From assembly GCA_024762795.1 (NCBI GenBank), contig JANTGS010000021.1:1-37319 (forward strand): a stretch of DNA of 37,319 nucleotides, in the 5' to 3' direction. Each line of letters begins with the position of its first letter. The stretch's first letter is position 1. This document shows, piece by piece, positions 17,267 to 25,310 of the stretch. Made by a program: the position numbers and the translations under genes. The DNA is from Flavobacteriaceae bacterium (GTDB lineage: Bacteria > Bacteroidota > Bacteroidia > Flavobacteriales > Flavobacteriaceae). The notes under the pieces were generated by a model that saw only the letters and a program-made list of their open reading frames with translations, was not told the DNA's origin and ran no database searches.

Positions 17267-18694
17267 TTAAAAAGTTAATTTCTTTGTAAGTTCATCAACG
17301 TATTTTCTGAATTGTTTATCAGTTTCCATCAGATTATCAACTGTTTTACAGGCGTGTAAAACTGTAGCGTGATCACGATTACCGATCTGAGTTCCAATAC
17401 TGGCCAAAGAAGCCTTGGTCATCTGCTTTGCAAAAAACATGGCAAGCTGTCTGGCCTGAACAATATGGCGTTTTCTTGTCTTAGATTGCAGCGTGGTAAC
17501 ATCCATCTCAAAATATTTTGAAACCACCTTCTGGATGTAATCAATAGAAACCTCTTTCTTGGTGTTCTTTACAAATTTATCTACGATCTGACTAGTAAGA
17601 CCCAGGGTAATTTCTTTTCTGTTAAAAGATGCCTGAGCGATGAGTGAAACAAGGACCCCCTCGAGCTCTCTTACATTGGTTTTTATATTTTTGGCAATAT
17701 ATTCAACAATCTCAGCAGGCATTTCCACACCATCTCTGAACATTTTTTTGTTCAAGATAGAGATTCTGGTTTCAAAATCGGGTGGCATCAGTTCGGCCGA
17801 AAGTCCCCATTTAAATCTTGACAACAAACGTTGCTCAACATCCTGCATATCAACCGGCGCTTTATCAGAAGTAAGAATTACCTGTTTTCCGTTTTGATGC
17901 AAATGATTAAAAATATGAAAGAAAACATCCTGAGTACCGGATTTACCCGAAAGGAACTGCACGTCATCTATAATCAAAACATCGATCATCTGATAGAAAT
18001 GAATAAAATCGTTCCTGGTATTCCCTTTAATAGAATCAATAAATTGTTGAGTAAATTTCTCTGCGGATATATAAAGAACTGTTTTTTCGGGATATTTATC
18101 TTTAATCCGTACGCCAATGGCCTGTGCCAAATGGGTCTTTCCCAATCCTACTCCACCATAAATGAGCAGTGGATTAAATGAAGTGCCTCCCGGTTTGTTA
18201 GAAACGGCCATACCGGCTGAACGCGCAAGACGATTAGAGTCTCCTTCTATAAAACTATCAAAATTATAATTGGGATTTAATTGCGATTCAATTTTTACCT
18301 TTTGAATTCCGGGAATTACAAATGGATTTTTTAACTCTTTTTTATCGATATCCAGAGGGATGGTCACCCCCTGAGAATTAAAAGGCTTTCTGTTAGAACT
18401 TGGAAATTTAACTGTATGAGGTTTTCTACTGCTGTATGAATTCTCCATCTTAACATCATAAACCAGTTTAGCTTTTTCACCCAGTTCTCTTAAAAGTGCA
18501 ACACGCAATAATTTAATATAGTGTTCTTCAAGCCATTCAAAGAAAAATTTACTGGGTACCTGAATAGTTAGGACATCACCTGCTATTTTTATAGGTTTAA
18601 TTGGCTCGAACCAGGTTTTATAGGCCTGTGGTTTGATATTATCTTTAATAAAGAGCAAACAATTATTCCAAACAGATTCAGCAGTTTTTGTCAT
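17267..18694 (-). CDS. dnaA: Chromosomal replication initiator DnaA
   Basis: A 475-residue AAA+ initiator that binds DnaA boxes and opens the origin. Domain I is residues 1-85, followed by a short basic linker. The AAA+ core runs from about 140 to 365, with Walker A GGVGLGKT at 180-187 and Walker B IIDD at 241-244. Domain IV is C-terminal, with the helix-turn-helix signature IGNRDHATVLHAC around residues 437-449. Length and order are normal. Two small genes follow in the same direction. The upstream gap to the divergent thioesterase gene holds one likely DnaA box at 18771-18779, which could allow autoregulation. No box cluster was seen. Confidence 0.98.
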   Translation of the reverse strand: MTKTAESVWNNCLLFIKDNIKPQAYKTWFEPIKPIKIAGDVLTIQVPSKFFFEWLEEHYIKLLRVALLRELGEKAKLVYDVKMENSYSSRKPHTVKFPSSNRKPFNSQGVTIPLDIDKKELKNPFVIPGIQKVKIESQLNPNYNFDSFIEGDSNRLARSAGMAVSNKPGGTSFNPLLIYGGVGLGKTHLAQAIGVRIKDKYPEKTVLYISAEKFTQQFIDSIKGNTRNDFIHFYQMIDVLIIDDVQFLSGKSGTQDVFFHIFNHLHQNGKQVILTSDKAPVDMQDVEQRLLSRFKWGLSAELMPPDFETRISILNKKMFRDGVEMPAEIVEYIAKNIKTNVRELEGVLVSLIAQASFNRKEITLGLTSQIVDKFVKNTKKEVSIDYIQKVVSKYFEMDVTTLQSKTRKRHIVQARQLAMFFAKQMTKASLASIGTQIGNRDHATVLHACKTVDNLMETDKQFRKYVDELTKKLTF

Positions 18695-18770
18695 TTAAAT
18701 TTTGAATTTATAAGTAATGTAACTATTCAATGAATGTAAACAGGATTCCCCCGATTTCCTTTTACAAAAA

Positions 18771-18779
18771 TGTGAATAA
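18771..18779. promoter_or_regulatory. Possible DnaA box upstream of dnaA
   Basis: TGTGAATAA is the reverse complement of TTATTCACA, which fits the relaxed box TTATNCACA. It is the only good match I noticed in this gap, so it suggests autoregulation rather than an origin. Confidence 0.4.
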
Positions 18780-18860
18780 AGTTTATTATAAAAAAATCTT
18801 TTACCTATTGATTTTTAACTTTTTTTTCACTAAACTAGGCCGACTGCAAATTACAAAAAA

Positions 18861-19265
18861 ATGTTTAGAAATGAAACAAAAATTCGTGTTAGATATGGCG
18901 AAACCGACCAGATGGGATATGTCTATTACGGTAACTACGCTCAATATCTGGAAGTTGGCAGAGTAGAATGGCTCCGGTCCTTTGGTGTGAGTTACAAAAG
19001 TATGGAAGATTCAGGAATTATGCTTCCGGTTACTCAAATGCATATAAACTACTTGAAACCTGCAAGGTATGATGATCAATTAACTATTGTTACACGACTT
19101 AAAAAAAATCCGATGGTTAAGATTATTTTCGATTTTGAGATCTTTAATGAAAAGAAAGAGCTCCTAACCACTGCAGAAGTTACCCTGGTTTTTATCGATA
19201 TGAAAAAAAATAAACCCACCAAAGCACCTCAAAGTTTACTCGATAAACTGTATTGCCAGATCTAA
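18861..19265 (+). CDS. Acyl-CoA thioesterase, YbgC/FadM-like hotdog fold
   Basis: A 134-residue 4-hydroxybenzoyl-CoA-thioesterase-type protein. It hydrolyses acyl-CoA or acyl-ACP thioesters in the cytoplasm. The family's N-terminal motif is complete (YGETDQMGYVYYGNY at residues 12-26), with the catalytic Asp16 in ETDQMG and Glu31 in YLEVGR. The second strand INYLKPARYDD follows near residues 70-80. It is monocistronic, divergent from dnaA. Its stop codon overlaps the YigZ-family stop codon on the other strand. Confidence 0.9.
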   Translation: MFRNETKIRVRYGETDQMGYVYYGNYAQYLEVGRVEWLRSFGVSYKSMEDSGIMLPVTQMHINYLKPARYDDQLTIVTRLKKNPMVKIIFDFEIFNEKKELLTTAEVTLVFIDMKKNKPTKAPQSLLDKLYCQI

Positions 19266-19873
19266 ACCTCTTCAATTTTAACGCATCTCAGATTTTTTAT
19301 CGCATTTAAAACATTTTCTTTTTCTTTTTTTCTGACAGAAATCGTAAAATCGCATAACATTTCCATTTTTTGTTCTTCAACTTTTAGCTGCCTTTCTTTT
19401 ATCAACCTCATGACCTTATTCAGATCCTTGTATTCAAATTGCAATTTTAAAGTAGCATCAATGGTTTTTTCAATAATCTCCGCCTTTTCAAGGGTAAGTC
19501 CTGCCGAAGTACGGTATGCATTGACCAAACCTCCTACCCCCAGCTTTACACCCCCAAAATATCTCACTACCACTACCAGAACATTGGTAAGATCATATGA
19601 AAGAATCTGACCATAAATGGGTTGCCCGGCACTGTTACCGGGTTCTCCGTCGTCATTTACCCTAAAACGGGGTTGTTCAGCTCCTATTCTCCAGGCGTAG
19701 CACCAATGTCTTGCCTTATGATGCATCTTTTTCAGTTCCTGTAGGTGTTCCTGAACTTTATCTTCCTCTTGTACAGGGAAAGCATAGGCTATAAATTTAC
19801 TGCCTCTGTCTTTAAAAACCCCTTCTTCAGAAGGTTTTACAAGGGTTCGGTATGAATCTGAAAACGCTGTCAA
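19262..19873 (-). CDS. YigZ/IMPACT family protein
   Basis: A 203-residue UPF0029/IMPACT family protein. The N-terminal domain carries the signature GEPGNSAGQPIYGQI near residues 76-90 and VVVVRYFGGVKLGVGGLVNAY near 99-119. A C-terminal DUF1949-like ferredoxin fold follows. The eukaryotic relative IMPACT affects translation control through Gcn2. The bacterial role is not settled. No in-frame ATG exists near the N-terminus. The TTG at 19871-19873 is the best start and gives an N-terminus of normal length. It converges with the thioesterase gene, sharing four bases at the stops. Confidence 0.88.
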   Translation of the reverse strand: MTAFSDSYRTLVKPSEEGVFKDRGSKFIAYAFPVQEEDKVQEHLQELKKMHHKARHWCYAWRIGAEQPRFRVNDDGEPGNSAGQPIYGQILSYDLTNVLVVVVRYFGGVKLGVGGLVNAYRTSAGLTLEKAEIIEKTIDATLKLQFEYKDLNKVMRLIKERQLKVEEQKMEMLCDFTISVRKKEKENVLNAIKNLRCVKIEEV

Positions 19874-19903
19874 AATGTTAAATTGAGTTATTATAATTTT
19901 ATT

Positions 19904-20518
19904 TTAGTTTTTTTTAAGGGATGGGAATTTCTGATACAGATCGGTCACATCTTCTTTTCCCGCTTTAAGATTCCAAACCAGCATTCCCAATTTTTGAGCA
20001 GAAACAGTATTTTCCTGGGCATCATCAATAAATAGGGTTTCTTCTGGTTTTAAATGATTATTTTCCAGAACAAAACGGAATGCTTCCCGATCAGGTTTAC
20101 ATAGATTTACCTGAAATGAATAATATTCCTTTTCAAAACAATTTCTGAATCTGCTATAAAATTCATCCCCTACCGTTTTTTTAAAATAATCAAGATGCAG
20201 TGCATTGGAATTACTAAAAAGGAATAAACGATATCTTTTATCAATATTTTCAAGAAACTTTAGTCTGTATTCAGGGAAATCCGATAAAATGGAATTCCAC
20301 ATCTTTATAAGCTCTGCCTCTTCAATATGCTTTAAAATACTTTTATAATAGCTGATAAAGTCACGGGTTGAAACCAATCCTTTTTCATAGTTCAGATTCC
20401 ATCCGGTCATTTCGTTAGAAAATTCATGCAAACCCAGCTTTTTCAATTCGGTTTGTGTGCTCAATCGATCTAAATTGATAAAAACATCGCCAAGGTCAAA
20501 GATTATATTTTTAATCAT
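19904..20518 (-). CDS. HAD-superfamily hydrolase (YihX-like)
   Basis: A 204-residue haloacid-dehalogenase-fold phosphatase. Motif I is FDLGDVFINLD at residues 7-17, with the nucleophile Asp8. Motif II is LFLFSNSNA near 97-105. Motif III/IV, with Lys in NLCKPDREAF and LFIDDAQENT, lies near 138-170. The arrangement with a small helical cap matches subfamily IA, the YihX sugar-phosphatase-like group. The substrate is unknown. It overlaps ribD by 8 bases and is probably co-transcribed. Because the riboflavin pathway needs a HAD phosphatase for the RibD product, a role there is possible but unproven. Confidence 0.85.
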   Translation of the reverse strand: MIKNIIFDLGDVFINLDRLSTQTELKKLGLHEFSNEMTGWNLNYEKGLVSTRDFISYYKSILKHIEEAELIKMWNSILSDFPEYRLKFLENIDKRYRLFLFSNSNALHLDYFKKTVGDEFYSRFRNCFEKEYYSFQVNLCKPDREAFRFVLENNHLKPEETLFIDDAQENTVSAQKLGMLVWNLKAGKEDVTDLYQKFPSLKKN

Positions 20519-21566
20519 TCGTATAAATTCTTAATTCATCATTAATAATCGGGATCTGTTCTTGCAGTTTTCCTTCGATCACCGGAGCTTTAAGTCCCTT
20601 CCGGAAAAAAATATCCCCGGTAAATTTCCATGCTTCATCCCAGAGACCTTCCTTAATAAAACTCTGCAGGGTAATCGTTCCTCCTTCAATGATCAAAGAT
20701 TGTATTTCCCTTTCATAAAGATATCTTAAAATTTGCACAGGAATATTTTTATCAAAATCTATTCTTTTAAATATCAGATTATTATAAATATTTATATCTT
20801 CTAAAGCATTAAAAACAACAGTCTCACTTTTTCTATCAAGCAGATAAGAATCTTTATTAATTTTCAGGTTCTTATCGATAAGCAAACGCAAAGGATCCTT
20901 TCCAAAATAATCTCTTGTGTCCAACCTGGGATTATCATTTTTAGCCGTATTAAAACCTACCAGAATACTTTGTTCATTTGCTCGTAGCTGATGCACCTTT
21001 TGCAAAGAATATTTATTGGTGATCCATACAGGTTCGGCAACACTATTTTTATCTTTTTTATCAGGAAAGATAAAGCCACCTCTGGTTTCAGCCCATTTCA
21101 ATATAATATAAGGCCGCTTTTTTTTATGAAAGGTAAAGAAACGTTTATTCAACTCATAACACTCTTTTTCCTTAATACCCACAATTACATGACATCCGTG
21201 GTTTTTTAAATGCTCAATCCCTTTTCCATAAACCTGACTGTTATAATCAACACTGCCAATAACCACATTCTTTATTTTTTTCCGAACGATAAGATCAGAA
21301 CAGGGAGGCGTTCTTCCCCAGTGAGAGCAGGGCTCAAGATTAACATACAAGGTTGATTCGGGCAGCAGGGATTCATCTTTTACAGAATTGATCGCATTGA
21401 CCTCCGCATGGGGCTCTCCCGCTTTTTGATGCCAGCCTTCACCAATAATCTTACCATTATGAACGATCACACAACCCACCAGAGGATTAGGATAGGTACG
21501 TCCCAATCCATTCAAAGCCAAACGGATACACCGTTCCATATAAAACTCATAAAAATCTTTTTTCAT
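20511..21566 (-). CDS. ribD: Bifunctional riboflavin biosynthesis deaminase/reductase RibD
   Basis: A 351-residue enzyme that deaminates and then reduces the pyrimidine intermediate formed from GTP in riboflavin synthesis. The N-terminal cytidine-deaminase-type zinc site is His53-Ala-Glu55 (PHAEV) with Cys80 and Cys89 (PCSHWGRTPPC). The C-terminal reductase domain (about 150-345) has the conserved RANEQSILVGFNTAKNDNP segment and a late IIEGG motif. It is the first gene of a two-gene unit with the HAD hydrolase. The divergent GNAT gene starts 75 bases away. Confidence 0.95.
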   Translation of the reverse strand: MKKDFYEFYMERCIRLALNGLGRTYPNPLVGCVIVHNGKIIGEGWHQKAGEPHAEVNAINSVKDESLLPESTLYVNLEPCSHWGRTPPCSDLIVRKKIKNVVIGSVDYNSQVYGKGIEHLKNHGCHVIVGIKEKECYELNKRFFTFHKKKRPYIILKWAETRGGFIFPDKKDKNSVAEPVWITNKYSLQKVHQLRANEQSILVGFNTAKNDNPRLDTRDYFGKDPLRLLIDKNLKINKDSYLLDRKSETVVFNALEDINIYNNLIFKRIDFDKNIPVQILRYLYEREIQSLIIEGGTITLQSFIKEGLWDEAWKFTGDIFFRKGLKAPVIEGKLQEQIPIINDELRIYTND

Positions 21567-21641
21567 CTAAACTGATTAAAAAACTAATATAAAAAAACTA
21601 ATGATTATTTTTGAAAAATGTTTGCAAGTTTTAATAAGAAA

Positions 21642-22130
21642 ATGACGGACAGAATTAAAATAAGGCCCATACTAAAAAGTGATAACAGGCCTGTATCAAA
21701 AATCATCAGGAAGACACTGGAAGAATTCAATGCTGCGATTGAAGGTACGGCCTATACTGATGCAGAAACCCTTGCCATGTTTGATGCTTATCAGGACAGG
21801 GGATCGGTTTATTATGTGGCCTTACTGAATGACGAGCTTGTTGCGGGCTGTGGTATCAATCAACTGCAGGGTATAGATGAAAATATTTGTGAACTTCAGA
21901 AAATGTATATGAAACCTGAGGCCAGAGGGAAAAAGATTGGAAGATCTTTGATTCTTAAATGCCTTGATTTTGCCAAAAAAGCCGGATACAAACAATGCTA
22001 TCTGGAAACTTTTCCAAATATGACCTCTGCAATAAAACTTTACAAAAAGAACGGGTTTAAAAGAATCGACCATTCTTTAGGGAATACCTGCCATTATTCC
22101 TGTAATATATGGATGATCAAAGATCTTTAA
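21642..22130 (+). CDS. GNAT family N-acetyltransferase
   Basis: A 162-residue GNAT-fold acetyltransferase. The acetyl-CoA-binding motif is the RGKKIGRSLILKCL segment near residues 102-115, preceded by LQKMYMKPEA, and the terminal KKNGFKR motif is present. The substrate is unknown. An in-frame ATG at 21618 exists. The ATG at 21642 is preferred because the family normally begins just before the first strand (IKIRPI), and the upstream ATG falls inside a -7-like AATGTTTG (21617-21624). prmC follows after 9 bases and probably shares the transcript. Confidence 0.82.
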   Translation: MTDRIKIRPILKSDNRPVSKIIRKTLEEFNAAIEGTAYTDAETLAMFDAYQDRGSVYYVALLNDELVAGCGINQLQGIDENICELQKMYMKPEARGKKIGRSLILKCLDFAKKAGYKQCYLETFPNMTSAIKLYKKNGFKRIDHSLGNTCHYSCNIWMIKDL

Positions 22131-22139
22131 AAAATACAG

Positions 22140-23015
22140 ATGACGAATTTACAGATTAAAAATAAATTTCAAAAAGAATTGTCCGGACTCTATCCTAAAG
22201 AGGAGATCAGTAGTTTTTTCTATCTCCTTGCTGAAGAATATCTTCAAATAAGGAGAGTTGATATTGCTTTAGATCCCGATAAAAAGGTCAGTGAACAAGA
22301 TCAAAATAAGTTTCTTTCTGCTTTAAGCAGATTAATGGAGGAAGAACCCGTACAATATATAATAGGTGTAAGTTACTTTTACGATCTTCCTTTTAAAGTA
22401 AATAATAAGGTTCTGATTCCCCGGCCTGAAACCGAACAACTGGTTGACTGGATCATTAAAATATCTAAGACTAAAAATGAAAAAGTTAAAATTCTTGATA
22501 TAGGAACCGGAAGTGGTTGTATTGCTGTTTCACTAGCCAAAAATCTACCTGAAACAGAGGTTTGGGCTCTGGATATATCAGAAAATGCAATAAGTATTGC
22601 CAAAGAAAATGCAAAAATTAATCAGACTGATATTCATTTTATAAAAACTGATATCCTGACGACAAAAAATATTGTTGAAAGATTTGATGTGATTGTGAGC
22701 AATCCTCCTTATGTAAGAGAATTGGAAAAGGAAAAGATGAAAAATAATGTCTTAAAATTTGAACCCGAGCTCGCCCTATTTGTCGAAGATGAAGATCCTT
22801 TACTCTTTTACAAAAAGATTGCCGATTTCGCAAAAGATCATTTAATTGCAGGCGGGGAACTCTTTTTTGAGATCAATCAGTATCAGGCTGAGAATACTTT
22901 AAAAATGCTAAAAAATAAAGGTTTCCAGAATATTGAATTAAGAAAGGATATATTTGGAAATGATAGAATGATCAGAGCCGTTTACTCTACTTCTGCTAAA
23001 GGAATTGCAGATTAA
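22140..23015 (+). CDS. prmC: Peptide chain release factor glutamine methyltransferase
   Basis: A 291-residue PrmC/HemK enzyme that methylates the GGQ glutamine of release factors RF1 and RF2 in the cytoplasm. It has the N-terminal helical domain (1-95). The SAM-binding motif IGTGSGC is at residues 121-127 and the catalytic NPPY at 188-191. EEPVQYIIG (68-76) is another family signature. Length is typical. It lies 9 bases after the GNAT gene. trmD follows 37 bases later with its own -7 box. Confidence 0.95.
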   Translation: MTNLQIKNKFQKELSGLYPKEEISSFFYLLAEEYLQIRRVDIALDPDKKVSEQDQNKFLSALSRLMEEEPVQYIIGVSYFYDLPFKVNNKVLIPRPETEQLVDWIIKISKTKNEKVKILDIGTGSGCIAVSLAKNLPETEVWALDISENAISIAKENAKINQTDIHFIKTDILTTKNIVERFDVIVSNPPYVRELEKEKMKNNVLKFEPELALFVEDEDPLLFYKKIADFAKDHLIAGGELFFEINQYQAENTLKMLKNKGFQNIELRKDIFGNDRMIRAVYSTSAKGIAD

Positions 23016-23040
23016 TTTTTTCCTTTTAAGATATTAACTT

Positions 23041-23048
23041 TACTTTTG
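23041..23048 (+). promoter_or_regulatory. -7 box immediately before trmD
   Basis: TACTTTTG matches TAnnTTTG exactly and ends four bases before the trmD ATG. The transcript would be leaderless. No clear -33 element. Confidence 0.45.
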
Positions 23049-23052
23049 TCTT

Positions 23053-23742
23053 ATGCGAATAGATATTATTGCCGTCCATCCTGAACTGATCAAAAGTCCG
23101 TTTGAATACTCGATCATAAAAAGAGCTGTTGACAAAAAACTGGTAGAAGTTTATTTTCATGATCTTAGAAAATATGCTGTTAATAAATACGGTAAAATTG
23201 ATGATTATCAGTTTGGCGGTGGTGCCGGAATGGTTCTGATGATCGAACCTGTTGACAAGTGCATCTCCAAATTGCAATCGCAAAGAAGCTATGATGAGAT
23301 CATTTACATGACTCCCGATGCCCCTACTCTGGATCAATCAATGGCAAATCAATTATCCTCAGTGGAAAATATTATGATCCTTACAGGGCACTACAAAGGA
23401 GTAGATCAAAGGGTTAGAGACAAATTTATTACCAAAGAAATTTCAATTGGCGATTACGTACTTTCAGGAGGTGAACTTGCAGCTGCTGTTCTTTGTGATG
23501 CTGTGATCAGATTGATTCCGGGTGTTTTAGGAGACGAGACCTCTGCCCTGACCGATTCCTTTCAGGATAATTTACTGGCTCCCCCTGTATATACCCGCCC
23601 TTCTGATTATCAAGGCATGAAAGTACCTGACATTCTGCTTTCAGGAAATTTTAAAAAGATAGACGACTGGCGGCATGAAAAAGCGATACAAAGAACGTCT
23701 TTGATCAGACCTGATCTTATTAAAAGAGGAGACAACGGATGA
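23053..23742 (+). CDS. trmD: tRNA (guanine37-N1)-methyltransferase
   Basis: A 229-residue SPOUT-class enzyme that makes m1G37 next to the anticodon, preventing frameshifting. The deep-trefoil-knot region is recognisable: LTGHYKGVDQRV near residues 112-123 and ISIGDYVLSGGELAA near 135-149. The FGGGAGMVL segment near 56-64 and a basic C-terminal domain are also present. Length is normal. The PAP2 gene overlaps by four bases (ATGA), and rplS lies further downstream. The classical trmD-rplS neighbourhood is therefore kept with one insertion. Confidence 0.97.
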   Translation: MRIDIIAVHPELIKSPFEYSIIKRAVDKKLVEVYFHDLRKYAVNKYGKIDDYQFGGGAGMVLMIEPVDKCISKLQSQRSYDEIIYMTPDAPTLDQSMANQLSSVENIMILTGHYKGVDQRVRDKFITKEISIGDYVLSGGELAAAVLCDAVIRLIPGVLGDETSALTDSFQDNLLAPPVYTRPSDYQGMKVPDILLSGNFKKIDDWRHEKAIQRTSLIRPDLIKRGDNG

Positions 23743-24488
23743 AAAATATTTTGTTTGTTCTAGTCCTTTTTATCAATGGTCAAAACTTAATATTATTTGC
23801 CCAGAATGATACGATTCCAAAGCAAAACTTTACAAAAAATAATTCTTTTTTAAAAAGATCTGCTGTTCCGTTAACTATGATCGGCACCGGATTGGTTATC
23901 AATTATGCTTCCGGTTCCATAGGCAAAGAAAATATTCAGGAAAAAATTCAGAGCTCTCTTGATAATTTTCATACCAATGCAGAAAATTATTTGATGTTTG
24001 CACCTACCATTACCATGTATACGGCAGATCTGCTAAAGGTAAAAAATAAGAACGATGCGTTTACCCAAACAAAATATTTAGCTATTGCAGGTATTGCCAA
24101 CAACCTGATCACTTTTGGTTTGAAGCACTTGACCAATGAAGAAAGGCCTAACGGAGAACCTTACAGTTTTCCTTCCGGCCACACCTCTAACGCATTTGTA
24201 ATGGCCACCGTATTGCATCATGAATTTATCAACAGCAGTCCGGTACTGGCCTACAGCGGATTTGCTTTCGCTACTACTACAGGTGTATTCCGGGTCTTAA
24301 ACAACAAACACTGGGTGTCAGATGTTCTGGTTGGGGCCGGAATAGGGATCCTTGTAACCGATTTGGTTTACCGGTTCGAACCTTTAAAGAACTGGGATCC
24401 TTTTAAGGATAAGAAATACCACAGTTTAATTATCAGTCCCACTTACCAGAACGATCAATTGGGACTTTACGCTAATCTTCAGTTTTAA
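23739..24488 (+). CDS. PAP2-family membrane-associated phosphatase
   Basis: A 249-residue type 2 phosphatidic acid phosphatase-superfamily protein with a signal peptide (about residues 1-21, ending in FAQ). All three catalytic motifs are present: Lys129...Arg136-Pro137 (KHLTNEERP), PSGH at 145-148, and Arg185/His191/Asp195 (RVLNNKHWVSD). Members dephosphorylate lipid phosphates or undecaprenyl pyrophosphate at the periplasmic face. The substrate is not evident. It overlaps trmD by four bases. The C-terminus resembles a short outer-membrane-type strand ending in QF, but this is not conclusive. Confidence 0.88.
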   Translation: MKNILFVLVLFINGQNLILFAQNDTIPKQNFTKNNSFLKRSAVPLTMIGTGLVINYASGSIGKENIQEKIQSSLDNFHTNAENYLMFAPTITMYTADLLKVKNKNDAFTQTKYLAIAGIANNLITFGLKHLTNEERPNGEPYSFPSGHTSNAFVMATVLHHEFINSSPVLAYSGFAFATTTGVFRVLNNKHWVSDVLVGAGIGILVTDLVYRFEPLKNWDPFKDKKYHSLIISPTYQNDQLGLYANLQF

Positions 24489-24510
24489 AGAGGTTTAACC
24501 TGTTTTTTTA
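24485..24510 (+). terminator. Weak terminator-like element after the PAP2 gene
   Basis: A short AGG/CCT stem is followed by seven T residues (24503-24509). The stem is too small to be sure. Confidence 0.3.
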
Positions 24511-24558
24511 TCCGATTTATTTTTACAAAATCATGTTTTTAGATTGAATATTTTTTTA

Positions 24559-24566
24559 TAAATTTG
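24559..24566 (+). promoter_or_regulatory. -7 box for rplS
   Basis: TAAATTTG matches TAnnTTTG. The expected start near 24571 gives a leader of about 67 bases before the rplS ATG. The leader holds a small ACGA-GAA-TCGT hairpin (about 24589-24599), which might be regulatory but is short. Confidence 0.55.
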
Positions 24567-24637
24567 CAAACTCAAAATTAACCTCTGACGAGAATCGTGA
24601 ATGTTGATTTATGATTATGCATTATTAAACCAATAAA

Positions 24638-24988
24638 ATGGAAGATCTAGTAAAATTTGTACAAGATGAATTTGTAAACAAAAATGATTTCCCGGAATTT
24701 GCTGCCGGAGATACCATTACTGTTTATTACGAAATTAAAGAAGGTAAAAAAACCCGTACTCAGTTCTTTAGAGGAGTTGTTATACAAAGAAGAGGTGCCG
24801 GAAGAACAGAAACCTTTACCATCAGGAAGATGTCAGGAACAATAGGGGTTGAACGTATTTTCCCTGTAAATCTGCCTGCTATTAAAAAAATTGAGGTAAA
24901 CAAACACGGTAAAGTAAGAAGAGCCCGAATTTTCTATTACAGAAACCTTACCGGTAAAAAAGCTCAGATCAAGGAAAGAAGAAGATAA
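24638..24988 (+). CDS. rplS: Large ribosomal subunit protein bL19
   Basis: A 116-residue bL19. It sits at the 30S-50S interface. The body is typical: FAAGDTITVYYEI near residues 20-32, FRGVVIQRRGAGRTETFTIRK near 46-66, the IGVERIFPVNLP motif near 72-83, and a basic C-terminus. It has its own promoter 70 bases upstream. Copy 2 of the long intergenic repeat begins only 20 bases after its stop. Confidence 0.98.
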   Translation: MEDLVKFVQDEFVNKNDFPEFAAGDTITVYYEIKEGKKTRTQFFRGVVIQRRGAGRTETFTIRKMSGTIGVERIFPVNLPAIKKIEVNKHGKVRRARIFYYRNLTGKKAQIKERRR

Positions 24989-25008
24989 TCTCTTTTTTTT
25001 TTATAATA

Positions 25009-25178
25009 GGTATTAAACCTCAGGGCAAGCCCTGGACCCTTTAATAGAAATCGACCCATGTGTCGAAGTGCCTGCCTCACCGGCAAGGCGGGTTAAAGCA
25101 AAATCCCGCTAAAAAAAGTGAGATTAGTTCGACTAACTAAAAAATTGAAATTATTTTTTTAGAGTCTCACTAATAAAA
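25009..25178. repeat. Long structured intergenic repeat, copy 2
   Basis: 170 bases matching 1463-1696 in the same orientation but lacking its two insertions. Hairpins include the perfect CAGGGC-AA-GCCCTG inside TATTAAA/TTTAATA, TCGAC/GTCGA, a GCC/GGC-rich pair, GCGGG/CCCGC, and TTAGT-TCG-ACTAA. An outer AGTGAGA/TCTCACT pairing joins the last third. In both copies the right-hand 47 bases are identical, ending CACTAATAAAA. It sits between rplS and a long hairpin. Confidence 0.85.
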
Positions 25179-25182
25179 TTTA

Positions 25183-25212
25183 AAGAACCCGTTTGCAAGC
25201 AAACGGGTTCTT
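25183..25212. terminator. 14-bp hairpin after rplS and repeat copy 2
   Basis: The arm 25183-25196 is perfectly complementary to 25199-25212. There is no T run on the plus side (only TTCTTCGG) and an AT-rich run on the minus side. It may end or protect the rplS transcript. Confidence 0.5.
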
Positions 25213-25220
25213 CGGTTATA

Positions 25221-25230
25221 AACAATTGTT
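25221..25230. promoter_or_regulatory. Palindrome AACAATTGTT, upstream of ncRNA 1
   Basis: A perfect 10-base palindrome followed by five A residues, 78 bases before the -7 box at 25299. The identical 15-base string recurs at 25711-25725, 80 bases before the second -7 box. It could be a regulator site or an upstream promoter element. Confidence 0.4.
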
Positions 25231-25275
25231 AAAAACTCCCTTTAATATCTTGTTCGTAAGTAAAAAGTTATTTTT

Positions 25276-25306
25276 TTTGCAAAGATGAAATATCCTTCTA
25301 TATTTG
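25276..25306 (+). promoter_or_regulatory. Promoter of candidate ncRNA 1
   Basis: TTTG at 25276-25279, 19 bases, then TATATTTG at 25299-25306. This is the best match to the Bacteroidota promoter consensus that I found in the window. No protein-like reading frame follows. The predicted start is at about 25311. Confidence 0.75.
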
Positions 25307-25310
25307 TTAA

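Noticed and set aside
18695-18860. Chromosomal origin next to dnaA
   Set aside because: Only one DnaA-box-like site and no box cluster or clear unwinding element. A TGTGGATA at 33828 is isolated and lies at a start codon.
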